Below, one piece after another: positions 46,851 through 55,170 of a DNA stretch of 64,000 nucleotides; positions within the stretch are counted from its first letter, which is position 1, and every line of letters starts with the position of its first letter. The notes under the pieces were generated by a model that did not search any database, was not told the DNA's origin, and saw only the letters and a program-made list of their open reading frames with translations. This DNA is from an uncultured Prevotella sp. (GTDB taxonomy: Bacteria > Bacteroidota > Bacteroidia > Bacteroidales > Bacteroidaceae), in assembly GCA_900315525.1 (NCBI GenBank), contig OMZO01000002.1:124001-188000 (forward strand), read 5' to 3'. The position numbers and the translations under genes were made by a program.

Positions 46851-46870
46851 ATTGCAAAAACCGTGCCAAA
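46851..46870 (-). promoter_or_regulatory. Sigma-54-like -24/-12 promoter of htpG
   Basis: The minus strand reads TTTGGCACGGTTTTTGCAAT: the -24 TGGCACG and -12 TTGCA spaced as in the RpoN consensus (TGGCACR-N4-TTGCW). The start would be near 46,840, 26 bases before the ATG. No TAnnTTTG fits nearby. It overlaps the rpsA terminator. Confidence 0.6.
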
Positions 46871-46871
46871 C

Positions 46872-46906
46872 AAAAAAATCCCCCCGACTTTGATATCGGA
46901 GGGATT
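46872..46906 (-). terminator. Terminator of rpsA
   Basis: On the minus strand AATCCCTCCGA pairs with TCGGGGGGATT across an 8-base loop, followed by a run of T. Confidence 0.85.
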
Positions 46907-46929
46907 GAAGTTATGGGGTAGGAGGGAGA

Positions 46930-48717
46930 TTACTCACCCTTCTCCATCTTAGCCTTCAGCTCAGCCAGAGCATCGATGTCACCGAGAGTGGTGCTGGCAG
47001 CGATGTTCTCGATCTTCGGGGTGTCGTCCTTCTTAGGACGTGCGCTCTTCTTGGCAGCAGCGGCAGCCTTCTTCTCCTCGCGTGCGGGATCCTCGAAGGT
47101 ACGGCTATGAGAGAGGATGATGCGCTTAGAGTCCTTGTTGAACTCGATCACCTTGAACGGCAGGACCTCACCGGCAACGGCCTGAGTGCCATCTTCTTTC
47201 ACGAGGTGCTTAGGAGTAGCGAAGCCCTCGACATTCTCCTCGAGAGATACAACGGCGCCCTTCTCGAGCATCTCGCTGATCTTACCCTCGTGGATAGAGC
47301 CAACGGTGTACTTAGCCTCGAATACATCCCAGGGGTTGTCCTCCAGCTGCTTGTGACCAAGGCTGAGACGACGGTTCTCCTTGTCGATGTCGAGTACGAT
47401 GACGTCGATCTGTGCACCAACCTGAGTGAACTCTGAAGGATGCTTTACCTTCTTGGTCCAAGAGAGGTCGCTGATGTGGATCAGACCGTCAACACCTTCC
47501 TCAAGCTCTACGAATACACCGAAGTTGGTGAAGTTGCGAACCTTAGCGTTGTGCTTAGAGCCAACAGGATACTTAGCCTCGATAGACTCCCATGGATCCT
47601 CACGCAGCTGCTTGATGCCGAGAGACATCTTGCGCTCGTCGCGGTCGAGTGTCAGGATGACTGCCTCTACCTCGTCGCCTACCTTCAGGAAATCCTGAGC
47701 TGAGCGCAGGTGCTGGCTCCATGACATCTCAGAAACGTGAATCAGACCCTCAACACCGGGCTGGATCTCAACGAATGCACCATAGTCGGCAATCACGACT
47801 ACCTTACCCTTCACGTGGTCACCCACCTTGAGGTCAGCATCCAGAGCATCCCAAGGATGCGGAGTGAGCTGCTTCAGACCGAGGGCGATGCGACGCTTCT
47901 CGTCGTCGAAGTCGAGGATCACGACATTGATCTTCTGGTCGAGCTCCACCACCTTGTGGGGATCGTCGACGCGGCCCCAAGAGAGGTCTGTGATGTGGAT
48001 GAGTCCGTCAACACCACCGAGGTCAACGAATACACCGTAAGAGGTGATGTTCTTGACAGTACCCTCGAGGATCTGACCCTTCTCAAGCTTACCGATGATC
48101 TCCTTCTTCTGAGCCTCAATCTCCTGCTCGATAAGAGCCTTGTGAGATACAACGACGTTGCGGAACTCCTGGTTGATTTTGACCACCTTGAACTCCATGG
48201 TCTTGCCAACGAACTGGTCGTAGTCGCGTATGGGATGAACGTCGATCTGTGAGCCCGGCAGGAAAGCCTCGATGCCGAACACGTCAACGATCATACCGCC
48301 CTTCGTGCGGCACTTGATGTAACCCTGGATGATTGCATCAGCCTCGAGAGCCTCGTTAACCTTATCCCAAGACTTGCTCATGCGAGCCTTCTTGTGAGAA
48401 AGGAGCAGCTGGCCCTTCTTGTCCTCTGCGCTCTCTACATAGACTTCCACCTTGTCACCAACCTTCAGGTCGGGATTGTAGCGGAACTCTGAAGCGGGGA
48501 TGATACCATCGCTCTTGTAACCGATGTTCACTACCACCTCTTTCTTGTCGACAGAGATGACTGTACCTTCGCACACCTGATGATCGGCTACCTTGTTGAG
48601 GGTTTCGTCGTAAGCCTTGTCGAGTTCTTCCTTGCTGACAGATGCACTTGTGCCATTCTCAAACTCGTCCCAATTGAAATCGTCGAGCGGCTTTACGTTC
48701 TTTGTTAAATCTGACAT
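46930..48717 (-). CDS. rpsA: 30S ribosomal protein S1
   Basis: 595 residues with six S1/OB-fold repeats from about 55 to 545. Repeats 3-5 show the classic GVFVDLGGVDGLIHITDLSW, GAFVEIQPGVEGLIHVSEMSW and GVFVELEEGVDGLIHISDLSW. The tail is Lys/Ala rich (EEKKAAAAAKKSARPKKDD). It binds mRNA on the ribosome. In Bacteroidetes, where Shine-Dalgarno sequences are scarce, S1 is thought to matter more for initiation. A structured leader precedes it. Confidence 0.97.
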   Translation of the reverse strand: MSDLTKNVKPLDDFNWDEFENGTSASVSKEELDKAYDETLNKVADHQVCEGTVISVDKKEVVVNIGYKSDGIIPASEFRYNPDLKVGDKVEVYVESAEDKKGQLLLSHKKARMSKSWDKVNEALEADAIIQGYIKCRTKGGMIVDVFGIEAFLPGSQIDVHPIRDYDQFVGKTMEFKVVKINQEFRNVVVSHKALIEQEIEAQKKEIIGKLEKGQILEGTVKNITSYGVFVDLGGVDGLIHITDLSWGRVDDPHKVVELDQKINVVILDFDDEKRRIALGLKQLTPHPWDALDADLKVGDHVKGKVVVIADYGAFVEIQPGVEGLIHVSEMSWSQHLRSAQDFLKVGDEVEAVILTLDRDERKMSLGIKQLREDPWESIEAKYPVGSKHNAKVRNFTNFGVFVELEEGVDGLIHISDLSWTKKVKHPSEFTQVGAQIDVIVLDIDKENRRLSLGHKQLEDNPWDVFEAKYTVGSIHEGKISEMLEKGAVVSLEENVEGFATPKHLVKEDGTQAVAGEVLPFKVIEFNKDSKRIILSHSRTFEDPAREEKKAAAAAKKSARPKKDDTPKIENIAASTTLGDIDALAELKAKMEKGE

Positions 48718-48869
48718 AATAATTAAAATGGTTGCCCCTCGTTTGTTGTCGGGGCGGGGTCTGAACAGACGTTTACCAGACCGTCTTTAAAGGGTTAATA
48801 ATGATAGGGGCAAGCGCCTGTTCCGGCCCCTATTTCCCCCTACGGGGGACAAAAGCGGGTGCAAAGGTA
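48718..48869 (-). promoter_or_regulatory. Structured 5' leader and promoter of rpsA
   Basis: Promoter TACCTTTG at 48869-48862; start near 48,856; leader about 139 nt. Reading toward rpsA it can form CCCCC-GTA-GGGGG, then ATAGGGGC...GCCCCTAT (8 bp), then GGTCTG...CAGACC, then GCCCC...GGGGC just before the start codon region. Neighbouring genes have leaders of 10-45 nt, so this density of stems is unusual and suggests autogenous control by S1. No known riboswitch is recognised. Confidence 0.6.
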
Positions 48870-48933
48870 CTGAAAAAGTATGGAAAAATGACTGAAAATG
48901 TTTTTGGAGAGTGTTATTTATAGATTATTAACA

Positions 48934-48963
48934 TAAAAAAGAGCGGACTCTCTCGGAATCCGC
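48934..48963 (-). terminator. Terminator of gdhA
   Basis: On the minus strand GCGGA and TCCGC enclose an 11-base loop, followed by TCTTTTTT. Confidence 0.8.
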
Positions 48964-49007
48964 CCCTTTTCCTTAAGTGGTTTTATGAATTTGCGTTTGT
49001 GTTCAAC

Positions 49008-49078
49008 TTACACGATGCAATGTTTACACGATGCGATGCATCTTCTGTAACCTTGACTTCGTCGAGCTTACACGATGC
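49008..49078 (-). repeat. Three copies of the gdhA stop region
   Basis: The minus-strand word GCATCGTGTAA, which is the last three codons of gdhA including its TAA (49078-49068), recurs at 49034-49024 and 49018-49008, all in the 60 bases after the gene. It looks like short tandem duplications of the gene end. Confidence 0.7.
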
Positions 49079-50405
49079 CCTGAGCCATCATGGCATTGGC
49101 AACCTTCATGAAGCCGGCTACGTTAGCACCCTTCACATAGTTGATGTAGCCATCAGCCTGTGTACCGTACTTCACGCAGTTCTCATGAATGTCGTTCATG
49201 ATGCGCTTCAGGTAGTCGTCAACTTCCTTAGAAGTCCAGCTCAGACGCTCAGAGTTCTGTGACATCTCCAGACCAGATACTGACACACCACCAGCGTTAG
49301 AAGCCTTACCAGGAGCGTAGAGGATCTTGGCATCCTGGAAGATCTTGATAGCCTCAGGCAGTGAAGGCATGTTGGCACCCTCAGCAACAGCGATTACACC
49401 GTTGTCGATCAGAGCCTGAGCCTGCTCGCCGTTGATCTCGTTCTGTGTAGCGCAAGGCAGAGCGATATCGGCCTTCTCGTGCCAGGGGCGCTCACCTGCA
49501 TGATATACTGCGTTAGGATATTCCTCAGCATACTCCTTGATACGTCCGCGCTCTACGTTCTTCAGCTCCTTCACATAAGCGAGCTTAGCCTCGTCGATAC
49601 CGTCTGGATCGTAGATGTAACCGTCTGAGTCAGAGAGGGTCAAGGGGATAGCACCGAGCTGGATGCACTTCTCAGTAGCATACTGAGCCACGTTACCTGA
49701 ACCAGAGATCAGCACCTTCTTACCCTTCAGTTCGATACCACGGGTAGCGAGCATAGAGGTCAGGAAATATACGCAACCGTAACCAGTAGCCTCAGGACGG
49801 ATCAGTGAACCGCCGAAAGAGAGACCTTTACCTGTGAGCACGCCCTGGAACTGGTGGGTGAGCTTCTTATACTGTCCGAAGAGATAACCAACCTCACGGC
49901 CACCTACACCGATATCACCAGCGGGTACGTCCTCATCAGGACCAATCACGCGATAGAGTTCGTTCATGAATGCCTGGCAGAAACGCATCACCTCAGCGTC
50001 GCTCTTGCCACGGGGAGAGAAGTCAGATCCACCCTTGGCACCACCCATAGGCAGGGTTGTCAGTGAGTTCTTGAAGGTCTGCTCGAAAGCAAGGAACTTC
50101 AGGATACCGAGGTTTACAGACTTGTGGTAACGCAGACCGCCTTTGTACGGGCCAATAGCATTGTTGTGCTGGATACGATAACCCATGTTGGTCTGAACAT
50201 TGCCCTTATCATCTACCCAAGTGATCCGGAACTCACAAACACGATCGGGGATGCAAAGGCGCTCGATGAGGTTTGCCTTCTCAAACTCGGGGTGCTTGTT
50301 GTACTCTTCCTCGATAGTAGGAAGTACCTGAGAAACTGCCTGGATGTACTCCGGCTCATTTGGGAAGCGCTGCTTCAACTCTTCTACAACTTTTGCTGCA
50401 TTCAT
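49068..50405 (-). CDS. gdhA: NADP-type glutamate dehydrogenase
   Basis: 445 residues, the hexameric bacterial length. Glutamate-binding GGLRYHKSVNLGILKFLAFEQ (about 90-110), the catalytic Lys in LPMGGAKGGSDFSPRGK (about 120-136), and the Rossmann GSGNVAQYA (about 235-243). It makes glutamate from 2-oxoglutarate and ammonia, the main nitrogen-assimilation route in gut Bacteroidales. Single gene, promoter at 50458-50465, terminator downstream. The last codons are duplicated beyond the stop. Confidence 0.97.
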   Translation of the reverse strand: MNAAKVVEELKQRFPNEPEYIQAVSQVLPTIEEEYNKHPEFEKANLIERLCIPDRVCEFRITWVDDKGNVQTNMGYRIQHNNAIGPYKGGLRYHKSVNLGILKFLAFEQTFKNSLTTLPMGGAKGGSDFSPRGKSDAEVMRFCQAFMNELYRVIGPDEDVPAGDIGVGGREVGYLFGQYKKLTHQFQGVLTGKGLSFGGSLIRPEATGYGCVYFLTSMLATRGIELKGKKVLISGSGNVAQYATEKCIQLGAIPLTLSDSDGYIYDPDGIDEAKLAYVKELKNVERGRIKEYAEEYPNAVYHAGERPWHEKADIALPCATQNEINGEQAQALIDNGVIAVAEGANMPSLPEAIKIFQDAKILYAPGKASNAGGVSVSGLEMSQNSERLSWTSKEVDDYLKRIMNDIHENCVKYGTQADGYINYVKGANVAGFMKVANAMMAQGIV

Positions 50406-50457
50406 AATCTTTTTACTTTTTAGTGTTGTTTGTTATAATGATTATTGTTTCTGGGTG

Positions 50458-50465
50458 CAAAATTA
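50458..50465 (-). promoter_or_regulatory. -7 element for gdhA
   Basis: TAATTTTG on the minus strand, 52 bases before the start codon. Confidence 0.6.
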
Positions 50466-50606
50466 CATCAAAAAATTGAAATAACAAACATTTTATCAAA
50501 AAAATCATCGAAAAGCTTTCTTTTTGTCACTTAATTGATATAAATCAAGGACAAAAGGATATAATACCTTAAAAACATTGTGTTCGGACACACCTAAAGA
50601 CACAAC

Positions 50607-50636
50607 AAAGCCGCATCGACAGTGCGATACGGCTTT
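50607..50636 (-). terminator. Terminator-like hairpin after the malic enzyme gene
   Basis: AAAGCCGTATCG and CGATGCGGCTTT pair with two mismatches over a short loop. The following bases are only moderately T-rich. Confidence 0.7.
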
Positions 50637-50662
50637 GCATATAAATATAATAAGGTGTAGGC

Positions 50663-52966
50663 TTATTTTCCGTGAGCGGCGAGCTTCGACTTGATCTTGT
50701 CCACGTAGGCATCGATTGTTGCGACAGCCACGATATTCACGACGTCGCGTACGCTGGCACCGAAGTCGATGAAGTGGATAGGCTTGTTCAGACCCATCTG
50801 GATCGGGCCGATGATTTCAGCGTCGCTGCCCAGCATCTGCAGCATCTTGTAAGAAGAGCGTGCGGAGGTCAGGTTGGGGAATACCAGCGTGTTGACATCC
50901 AGGCCCTTCAGGCGAGTGAACGGATATTCCTCGTCTCTGAGTTCCTTGTCGAGGGCGAAGCCCAGTTGCATCTCACCGTCGATGGGCAGTTCGGGATAGA
51001 GCTGCTGCATGCGCTCTACGGCGTACTTCACCTTCTTGGCACCGTCGCTCTGGTTAGAGCCGAAGTTCGAGTGGCTGATCATGCCGATGACGGGCTTCTC
51101 GTTGAAGAAGCGTACGGCTGTAGCGGCCAGCTTGGCAATATCCACGAGGGTGTCACAGTCAGGATTCTCGTTGACCATCGTGTCAGCGATGTAGAGCGTA
51201 CCCTTTGGTGAATTGATGATATGCAGGGCACCGAAGTGCTTGTATTCAGGACGGATGCCGATGACCTCGTTGACGACCTTGATGGTGTTGGAGTACTTGG
51301 TATAGAGACCTGTGATGAAGGCGTCGGCCTCACCCGTCTCTACCATCATCATGCCGAAGTAGTTGCGCTCGAACATCTTGTCGTTGGCCTCCTGATAGGT
51401 ATAACCCTCACGCTGGCGCTTCTCAGTCAGGATGCGGGCATAGCGCTCGCGGCGCTCTTGCTCTGACGGATGGCGGAGGTTGACAATCTCGATGCCGTCG
51501 ATGTTCAGTTCGAGCTTCTTCGCCATCTTCTGGATGACCTCGTCGTTGCCCAGCAGGATGGGGTAGCAGATACCCTCGGCCTTAGCCTGGACAGCAGCCT
51601 TCAGCATCGTGGGATGGACGGCTTCGGCAAATACGACGCGCTGCGGATGGGCAGCGGCTGTGGCATAGAGCTTCTGTGTCAGTTTGGTCTCCTGACCCAA
51701 CAACACGTTGAGAGAGTTCTTGTAGGCGTCCCAGTCGTCGATGTTCTTGCGGGCCACACCACTCTCGATGGCAGCCTTGGCAACAGCCGAACTCACCTCC
51801 GTGATGAGACGTGGATCGACGGGTTTCGGAATGAAGTAGTTGCGGCCGAAGGTCAGGTTGTTCACCTTATATACATCGTTGACAACATCAGGCACAGGCT
51901 GCTTGGCGAGGTCGGCGATGGCATGAACGGCTGCGAGCTTCATCTCCTCGTTGATGGCAGTGGCGTGTACGTCGAGTGCACCGCGGAAGATATAAGGGAA
52001 GCCGATCACGTTGTTGATCTGGTTAGGATAGTCCGTGCGACCTGTTGACATCAGCACATCGGGGCGGGCGTCCATCGCATCCTCATAAGAGATTTCGGGC
52101 ACGGGGTTGGCGAGAGCGAAAATCACGGGATCCTTGGCCATCGACTTCACCATCTCCTTTGAGAGCACGTTGCCCTTGGAGAGTCCTACGAATACGTCGG
52201 CATCCTTCACGGCCTCTGCTAGTGTGTGGATGTCAGTCCTGTCGGTGGCGAAGAATTTCTTCTGCTCGTTCAGGTCCTGACGCTCCTTAGAGATGACACC
52301 CTTCGAGTCAAGCATTACGATATTCGCTTTGTCGGCACCGATGGCCATGTAGAGTTTCGTGCAAGAGATGGCTGCAGCACCAGCACCGTTGACGACAATC
52401 TTGACCTTGCTGATATCCTTGCCGATGACCTCCATCGCGTTCTTCAGGCCAGCGGCAGAGATGATGGCCGTACCGTGCTGGTCGTCGTGCATCACGGGGA
52501 TGTCGAGCGTCTTCTTCAGACGTTCCTCGATGTAGAAACACTCAGGCGCCTTGATATCCTCGAGGTTGATACCACCGAAGGTCGGAGCGATGCGCTCTAC
52601 GGCTTCACAGAATTTCTCGGGATCCTTTTCGGCCACCTCGATGTCGAACACGTCGATGCCACCATAGATCTTGAAAAGCAGTCCTTTACCCTCCATGACG
52701 GGTTTGCCGCTCATGGCGCCGATGTCGCCTAATCCCAGTACGGCTGTACCGTTAGAGATGACAGCCACCAGATTGCCCTTGTCAGTGTACTTGTAAGCAT
52801 TGTCGGGGTTTTCCTGAATCTCCAGACAGGGATATGCTACGCCAGGCGAGTAGGCGAGGCTAAGGTCGGTTTGTGTACGATAAGCCTTGGTCGGCTTTAC
52901 TTCAATTTTTCCAGGACGGCCACTCTCATGATATTCCAGAGCCGCTTCTTTCGAGATCTTTACCAT
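50663..52966 (-). CDS. maeB: NADP-dependent malic enzyme with phosphotransacetylase domain
   Basis: 767 residues. The malic enzyme part (1-430) has the Tyr/Lys active-site region ([20 protein letters not shown] near 35, [21 protein letters not shown] near 160) and a Rossmann [11 protein letters not shown] (about 190). A C-terminal domain homologous to phosphotransacetylase (about 435-767, [16 protein letters not shown] to GMMLVETG-like [14 protein letters not shown]) is common to MaeB and is thought to be regulatory, binding acetyl-CoA. It oxidatively decarboxylates malate to pyruvate with NADPH formation in the cytoplasm. Confidence 0.95.
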   Translation of the reverse strand: MVKISKEAALEYHESGRPGKIEVKPTKAYRTQTDLSLAYSPGVAYPCLEIQENPDNAYKYTDKGNLVAVISNGTAVLGLGDIGAMSGKPVMEGKGLLFKIYGGIDVFDIEVAEKDPEKFCEAVERIAPTFGGINLEDIKAPECFYIEERLKKTLDIPVMHDDQHGTAIISAAGLKNAMEVIGKDISKVKIVVNGAGAAAISCTKLYMAIGADKANIVMLDSKGVISKERQDLNEQKKFFATDRTDIHTLAEAVKDADVFVGLSKGNVLSKEMVKSMAKDPVIFALANPVPEISYEDAMDARPDVLMSTGRTDYPNQINNVIGFPYIFRGALDVHATAINEEMKLAAVHAIADLAKQPVPDVVNDVYKVNNLTFGRNYFIPKPVDPRLITEVSSAVAKAAIESGVARKNIDDWDAYKNSLNVLLGQETKLTQKLYATAAAHPQRVVFAEAVHPTMLKAAVQAKAEGICYPILLGNDEVIQKMAKKLELNIDGIEIVNLRHPSEQERRERYARILTEKRQREGYTYQEANDKMFERNYFGMMMVETGEADAFITGLYTKYSNTIKVVNEVIGIRPEYKHFGALHIINSPKGTLYIADTMVNENPDCDTLVDIAKLAATAVRFFNEKPVIGMISHSNFGSNQSDGAKKVKYAVERMQQLYPELPIDGEMQLGFALDKELRDEEYPFTRLKGLDVNTLVFPNLTSARSSYKMLQMLGSDAEIIGPIQMGLNKPIHFIDFGASVRDVVNIVAVATIDAYVDKIKSKLAAHGK

Positions 52967-52998
52967 ACTTGTATTATTGATATTTGAAATTTTGGACG

Positions 52999-53057
52999 CA
53001 AAATTACAAAAAACAATGGAAATAGATGCCTTTTTTTACAATTATTTTGTATCTTTG
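52999..53057. promoter_or_regulatory. Divergent -7 elements for maeB and the TetR gene
   Basis: Minus strand TAATTTTG at 53006-52999 for maeB; plus strand TATCTTTG at 53050-53057 for the regulator. The shared 45-base region is a natural place for the TetR protein to bind. Confidence 0.6.
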
Positions 53058-53070
53058 CCGACAAAATCGT

Positions 53071-53694
53071 ATGATTATGCAAGAAAGCAAGGAAATATCC
53101 GACTATAAGAAAAATCTACGTGGCTCCATCCTCGAAACGGCCATGCATGCTTTTGCGAAGAAAGGTATCCGCGCCGTGAAGATGGATGATGTGGCTGCCG
53201 CCCTTGGTATCTCCAAGCGCACCCTCTACGAAATATTCGAGACCAAGGAGCTCTTGCTCTCTGAGGGCATCCGCAAATATTATGCAGAGCGTCAGGACTG
53301 TTACAGGCGGGTTACGCAGCAGTGCAAGAATGTGATGGAGGTGCTGGTCGCCATCTATCGCATCAAGGTCGATGAGTTCCGCAAGACCAATCCCCAGTTC
53401 TATGCCGATATGGATAAGTATCCGAAGGTGGCGCGATTCCTTAACCAGCAGAACCAACAGACGCACAAAGACATGCTGAAGTTCATGGAGCGCGGAATCT
53501 ATGAAGGCTATTTCCGGGATGATGTCAACTACGAACTTGCGTGGCTCTTGTTTGATGCGCTCGGCAAGTATGTGATGGTCAATCAGCTCTATCGGCAATA
53601 TACGATCGAGGAGATTTTCCAGAATCTCGTCTTCGTCACGATGCGCGGCCTGTGCACTGAAAAAGGCATCAAAGCACTCGACCACATCGTGTGA
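53071..53694 (+). CDS. TetR/AcrR-family transcriptional regulator
   Basis: 207 residues from ATG 53071 (another ATG at 53077). The helix-turn-helix is at about 22-62: AMHAFAKKGIRAVKMDDVAAALGISKRTLYEIFETKEL, written here only to mark its extent in two parts, AMHAFAKKGI and MDDVAAALGISKRTLYEIF. The C-terminal ligand domain is all-helical and includes YVMVNQLYRQYTIEEIF. The ligand is unknown. It is divergent from maeB across about 100 bases, so regulation of maeB or of itself is plausible but not shown. Confidence 0.9.
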   Translation: MIMQESKEISDYKKNLRGSILETAMHAFAKKGIRAVKMDDVAAALGISKRTLYEIFETKELLLSEGIRKYYAERQDCYRRVTQQCKNVMEVLVAIYRIKVDEFRKTNPQFYADMDKYPKVARFLNQQNQQTHKDMLKFMERGIYEGYFRDDVNYELAWLLFDALGKYVMVNQLYRQYTIEEIFQNLVFVTMRGLCTEKGIKALDHIV

Positions 53695-53736
53695 ATCTCC
53701 TTCGGCTCTCCTTACCCTAATAGTAGGTTATTCGAG

Positions 53737-53906
53737 TTATAACTTATTCACTTTGGACATTTAGGTTTTTGATGGTGGATATCGTACTAAAATAAATAAG
53801 TATTAATTATATTATTAAATTATTATATATTATAATATATAATAATTCTCTATATCTATAATTTTGAAATTTGGAAATATAAATGTCCAAAGTGAATAAG
53901 TTATAA
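53737..53906. repeat. Nested inverted-repeat element with central AT palindrome
   Basis: A perfect 27-bp inverted repeat, 53737-53763 against 53880-53906 (core TTCACTTTGGACATTTA), extended outward imperfectly to about 53,727 and 53,916. In the middle lies a perfect 30-bp A/T-only palindrome at 53818-53847. The stretch 53,695-54,172 holds no gene I can support; a promoter at 53,994 leads to the HU remnant. Confidence 0.8.
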
Positions 53907-53993
53907 GTGTAATAACTCCCACCCCGCAATAATAAAATCGCTCTGGAGACAAAAATAATAGCGAAAAAACTTGCACAATTTAGGAATAATTCG

Positions 53994-54001
53994 TACCTTT
54001 G
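53994..54001 (+). promoter_or_regulatory. -7 element upstream of the HU remnant and smalltalk gene
   Basis: TACCTTTG. It leaves a leader of about 165 bases before the ATG at 54173. Confidence 0.6.
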
Positions 54002-54172
54002 CAACAAAGTTGCAAGAATGACATCGAGCAGCAAAAATTGCGGCATAACTATCGGACAATTTTTTCTTAGTGCACGAGAAAGTGTTCCCTAGTATAGCAA
54101 CGAAAAGCACGAATCAAGGAAAAGGTTTTAAGGAAGAGGAAATTATTTTACAACCTTAAAATTTTTGAATTT

Positions 54173-54379
54173 ATGGCATTGAAAGTAAAAGCAGTTGAAC
54201 GAAAGATAAAGTTCACTAAGGACGAGAACGATCCTGGCGTGTATCGCTATGTGATGAGCTCCGAGCTCTACATCGCGCTGTGTCAGGCATAGGTAATCCG
54301 CGAGGCGGCTCTGCTCAGTGGCGTGACAGGGTGTGTGGGCTTGACCAGGATTAAATTAAAATCTATTAACCGATTATGA
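54173..54379 (+). pseudogene. HU-family DNA-binding protein, broken
   Basis: It opens as MALKVKAVERKIKFTKDEN, typical of the Bacteroidetes HU-like (HU-HIG) proteins, and continues to ELYIALCQA, where an in-frame TAG (54290-54292) ends it at 39 residues. After the stop the same frame still reads VIREAALLSGVT, which belongs to the same family, then breaks off into unrelated sequence ending at the TGA at 54377-54379. A full protein is about 120-200 residues. So a nonsense change (probably AAG to TAG) plus a later deletion have destroyed it, while the upstream promoter and the downstream smalltalk gene remain. Confidence 0.88.
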
Positions 54380-54477
54380 CGAAGAAGGAAACTTTTAAGT
54401 GGATTGTGCAGATTATTGCCTCTATTGCGACGGCGATACTGACAGCGATGGGAACCGTATCCTGCATCGGGTACTAA
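54376..54477 (+). CDS. Smalltalk family mini-protein
   Basis: 33 residues, starting MTKKETFKWIVQIIASIATA and ending TVSCIGY. A basic N-terminus, one hydrophobic helix and a C-terminal Cys are the features of the 'smalltalk' proteins that habitually follow HU-like genes in Bacteroidetes. The pattern TxxGxxSC resembles a lipobox, so it may be a tiny lipoprotein. Function unknown. The ATG overlaps the relic stop of the HU frame (ATGA). A terminator follows. Confidence 0.8.
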   Translation: MTKKETFKWIVQIIASIATAILTAMGTVSCIGY

Positions 54478-54482
54478 ACAAG

Positions 54483-54517
54483 AAATCCCGTTTGAAGGGA
54501 ACTTTCAGACGGGATTT
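54483..54517 (+). terminator. Hairpin after the smalltalk gene
   Basis: AAATCCCGT and ACGGGATTT form a 9-bp stem over 17 bases. Confidence 0.7.
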
Positions 54518-54533
54518 GCTATTTTGGCTGTTG

Positions 54534-54583
54534 TGATTCCGTCGGGATTCGAACCCGAGGCCTACTGCTTAGAAGGCAGTTGC
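54534..54583 (-). tRNA. 3' half of a tRNA-Arg(TCT): attachment-site remnant
   Basis: On the minus strand: anticodon arm ACTGC-CTTCTAA-GCAGT (anticodon TCT), the T arm TCGGG-TTCGAAT-CCCGA, and the acceptor 3' strand CGGAATC plus discriminator A. Everything 5' of the anticodon stem is missing; upstream bases (AGCATAAAAGGCA) do not form a D arm. It is therefore not a working tRNA by itself. Tyrosine integrases cut in tRNA anticodon or T arms, and the displaced 3' half marks the far end of the inserted element. The orientation predicts that the element extends to the right. Confidence 0.85.
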
Positions 54584-54894
54584 CTTTTATGCTGTAGAAG
54601 TCTCAATATCAGCGTGTTAATGAACTCTTTGTTTAGCCAGCGGTCAACTATAGGTCAACTTTGCTGGCTTTTGTTTGGCAAAAGTAACTATTTAAAATGA
54701 AAAACAAGAATAATGCGTGATAAAAATGATGAAAACAATAAAAATCATCTCCTATTATCAAATATGTGTTATTCTGTTTTTCTATATTCTTTCTAATATG
54801 TGGTGCTTGACCATTTTAGAAATACCTAATTGTGATGTGAATATGTTTATGAGGCAGTTGCATCGGCATGAAAACCTGCGGTTTTCCCGCCTCA
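54584..54894. other. Tip of the genomic island, no gene
   Basis: Contains AGCCAGC (54635-54641) and GCTGGCT (54663-54669) enclosing two direct copies of GGTCAACT (54642-54649, 54653-54660), the sort of spaced repeats that serve as integrase arm sites. A 10-bp word AGGCAGTTGC occurs at 54574-54583 in the tRNA half and again at 54852-54861. Nearby, TATGAGGC...GCCTCATA (54849-54896) encloses the hairpin GAAAACC-TGC-GGTTTTC. No coding sequence is credible. Confidence 0.55.
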
Positions 54895-54916
54895 TATCCA
54901 GCTGAGCTACGGAACC
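54895..54916 (-). tRNA. 5' half of a tRNA (remnant)
   Basis: The minus strand reads GGTTCCGTAGCTCAGCTGG then ATA: an acceptor 5' strand GGTTCCG and a canonical D-arm beginning. The D stem does not close, and no anticodon arm follows. GGTTCCG can pair with the CGGAATC of the 3' half at 54,534 with one G-U, so both may descend from the same or a sister tRNA gene. Confidence 0.6.
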
Positions 54917-55060
54917 AGCCTTTGGGCAGAGAACTGTATGATAAAAGGGCGAAGCGGCTATCCTAAATAATTGAAATAGCCACATCGCCCTAAAGCCTGT
55001 TTATTAAAAAACTTCCCTCTTCATGAGATTCAAGTAATCTATCACCTTTCCTTTATCCCG

Positions 55061-55168
55061 TTATTTCCGATTCTTCATAATCTCCAAATACTCAATCTTA
55101 CAATTCTGGCTTATCACGTCCATTGGTTTAACTTGTTTCTCACCTCTTGGTATAAGTTTCTGCTTCAT
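55061..55168 (-). CDS. 35-residue hypothetical mini-protein
   Basis: It starts MKQKLIPRGEKQVKPMDVIS and ends MKNRK. Basic, no membrane segment. The ATG lies 3 bases after the stop of the preceding gene, suggesting an operon, but so short a frame in AT-rich DNA could be chance. No family recognised. Confidence 0.4.
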   Translation of the reverse strand: MKQKLIPRGEKQVKPMDVISQNCKIEYLEIMKNRK

Positions 55169-55170
55169 AA

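Noticed and set aside
53026..53070. Longer N-terminus for the TetR regulator
   Set aside because: The extension spans the TATCTTTG promoter.
54717..54905. 62-codon plus-strand frame next to the tRNA halves
   Set aside because: It runs across the tRNA 5' half and its hairpin; composition is typical of AT-rich noise.
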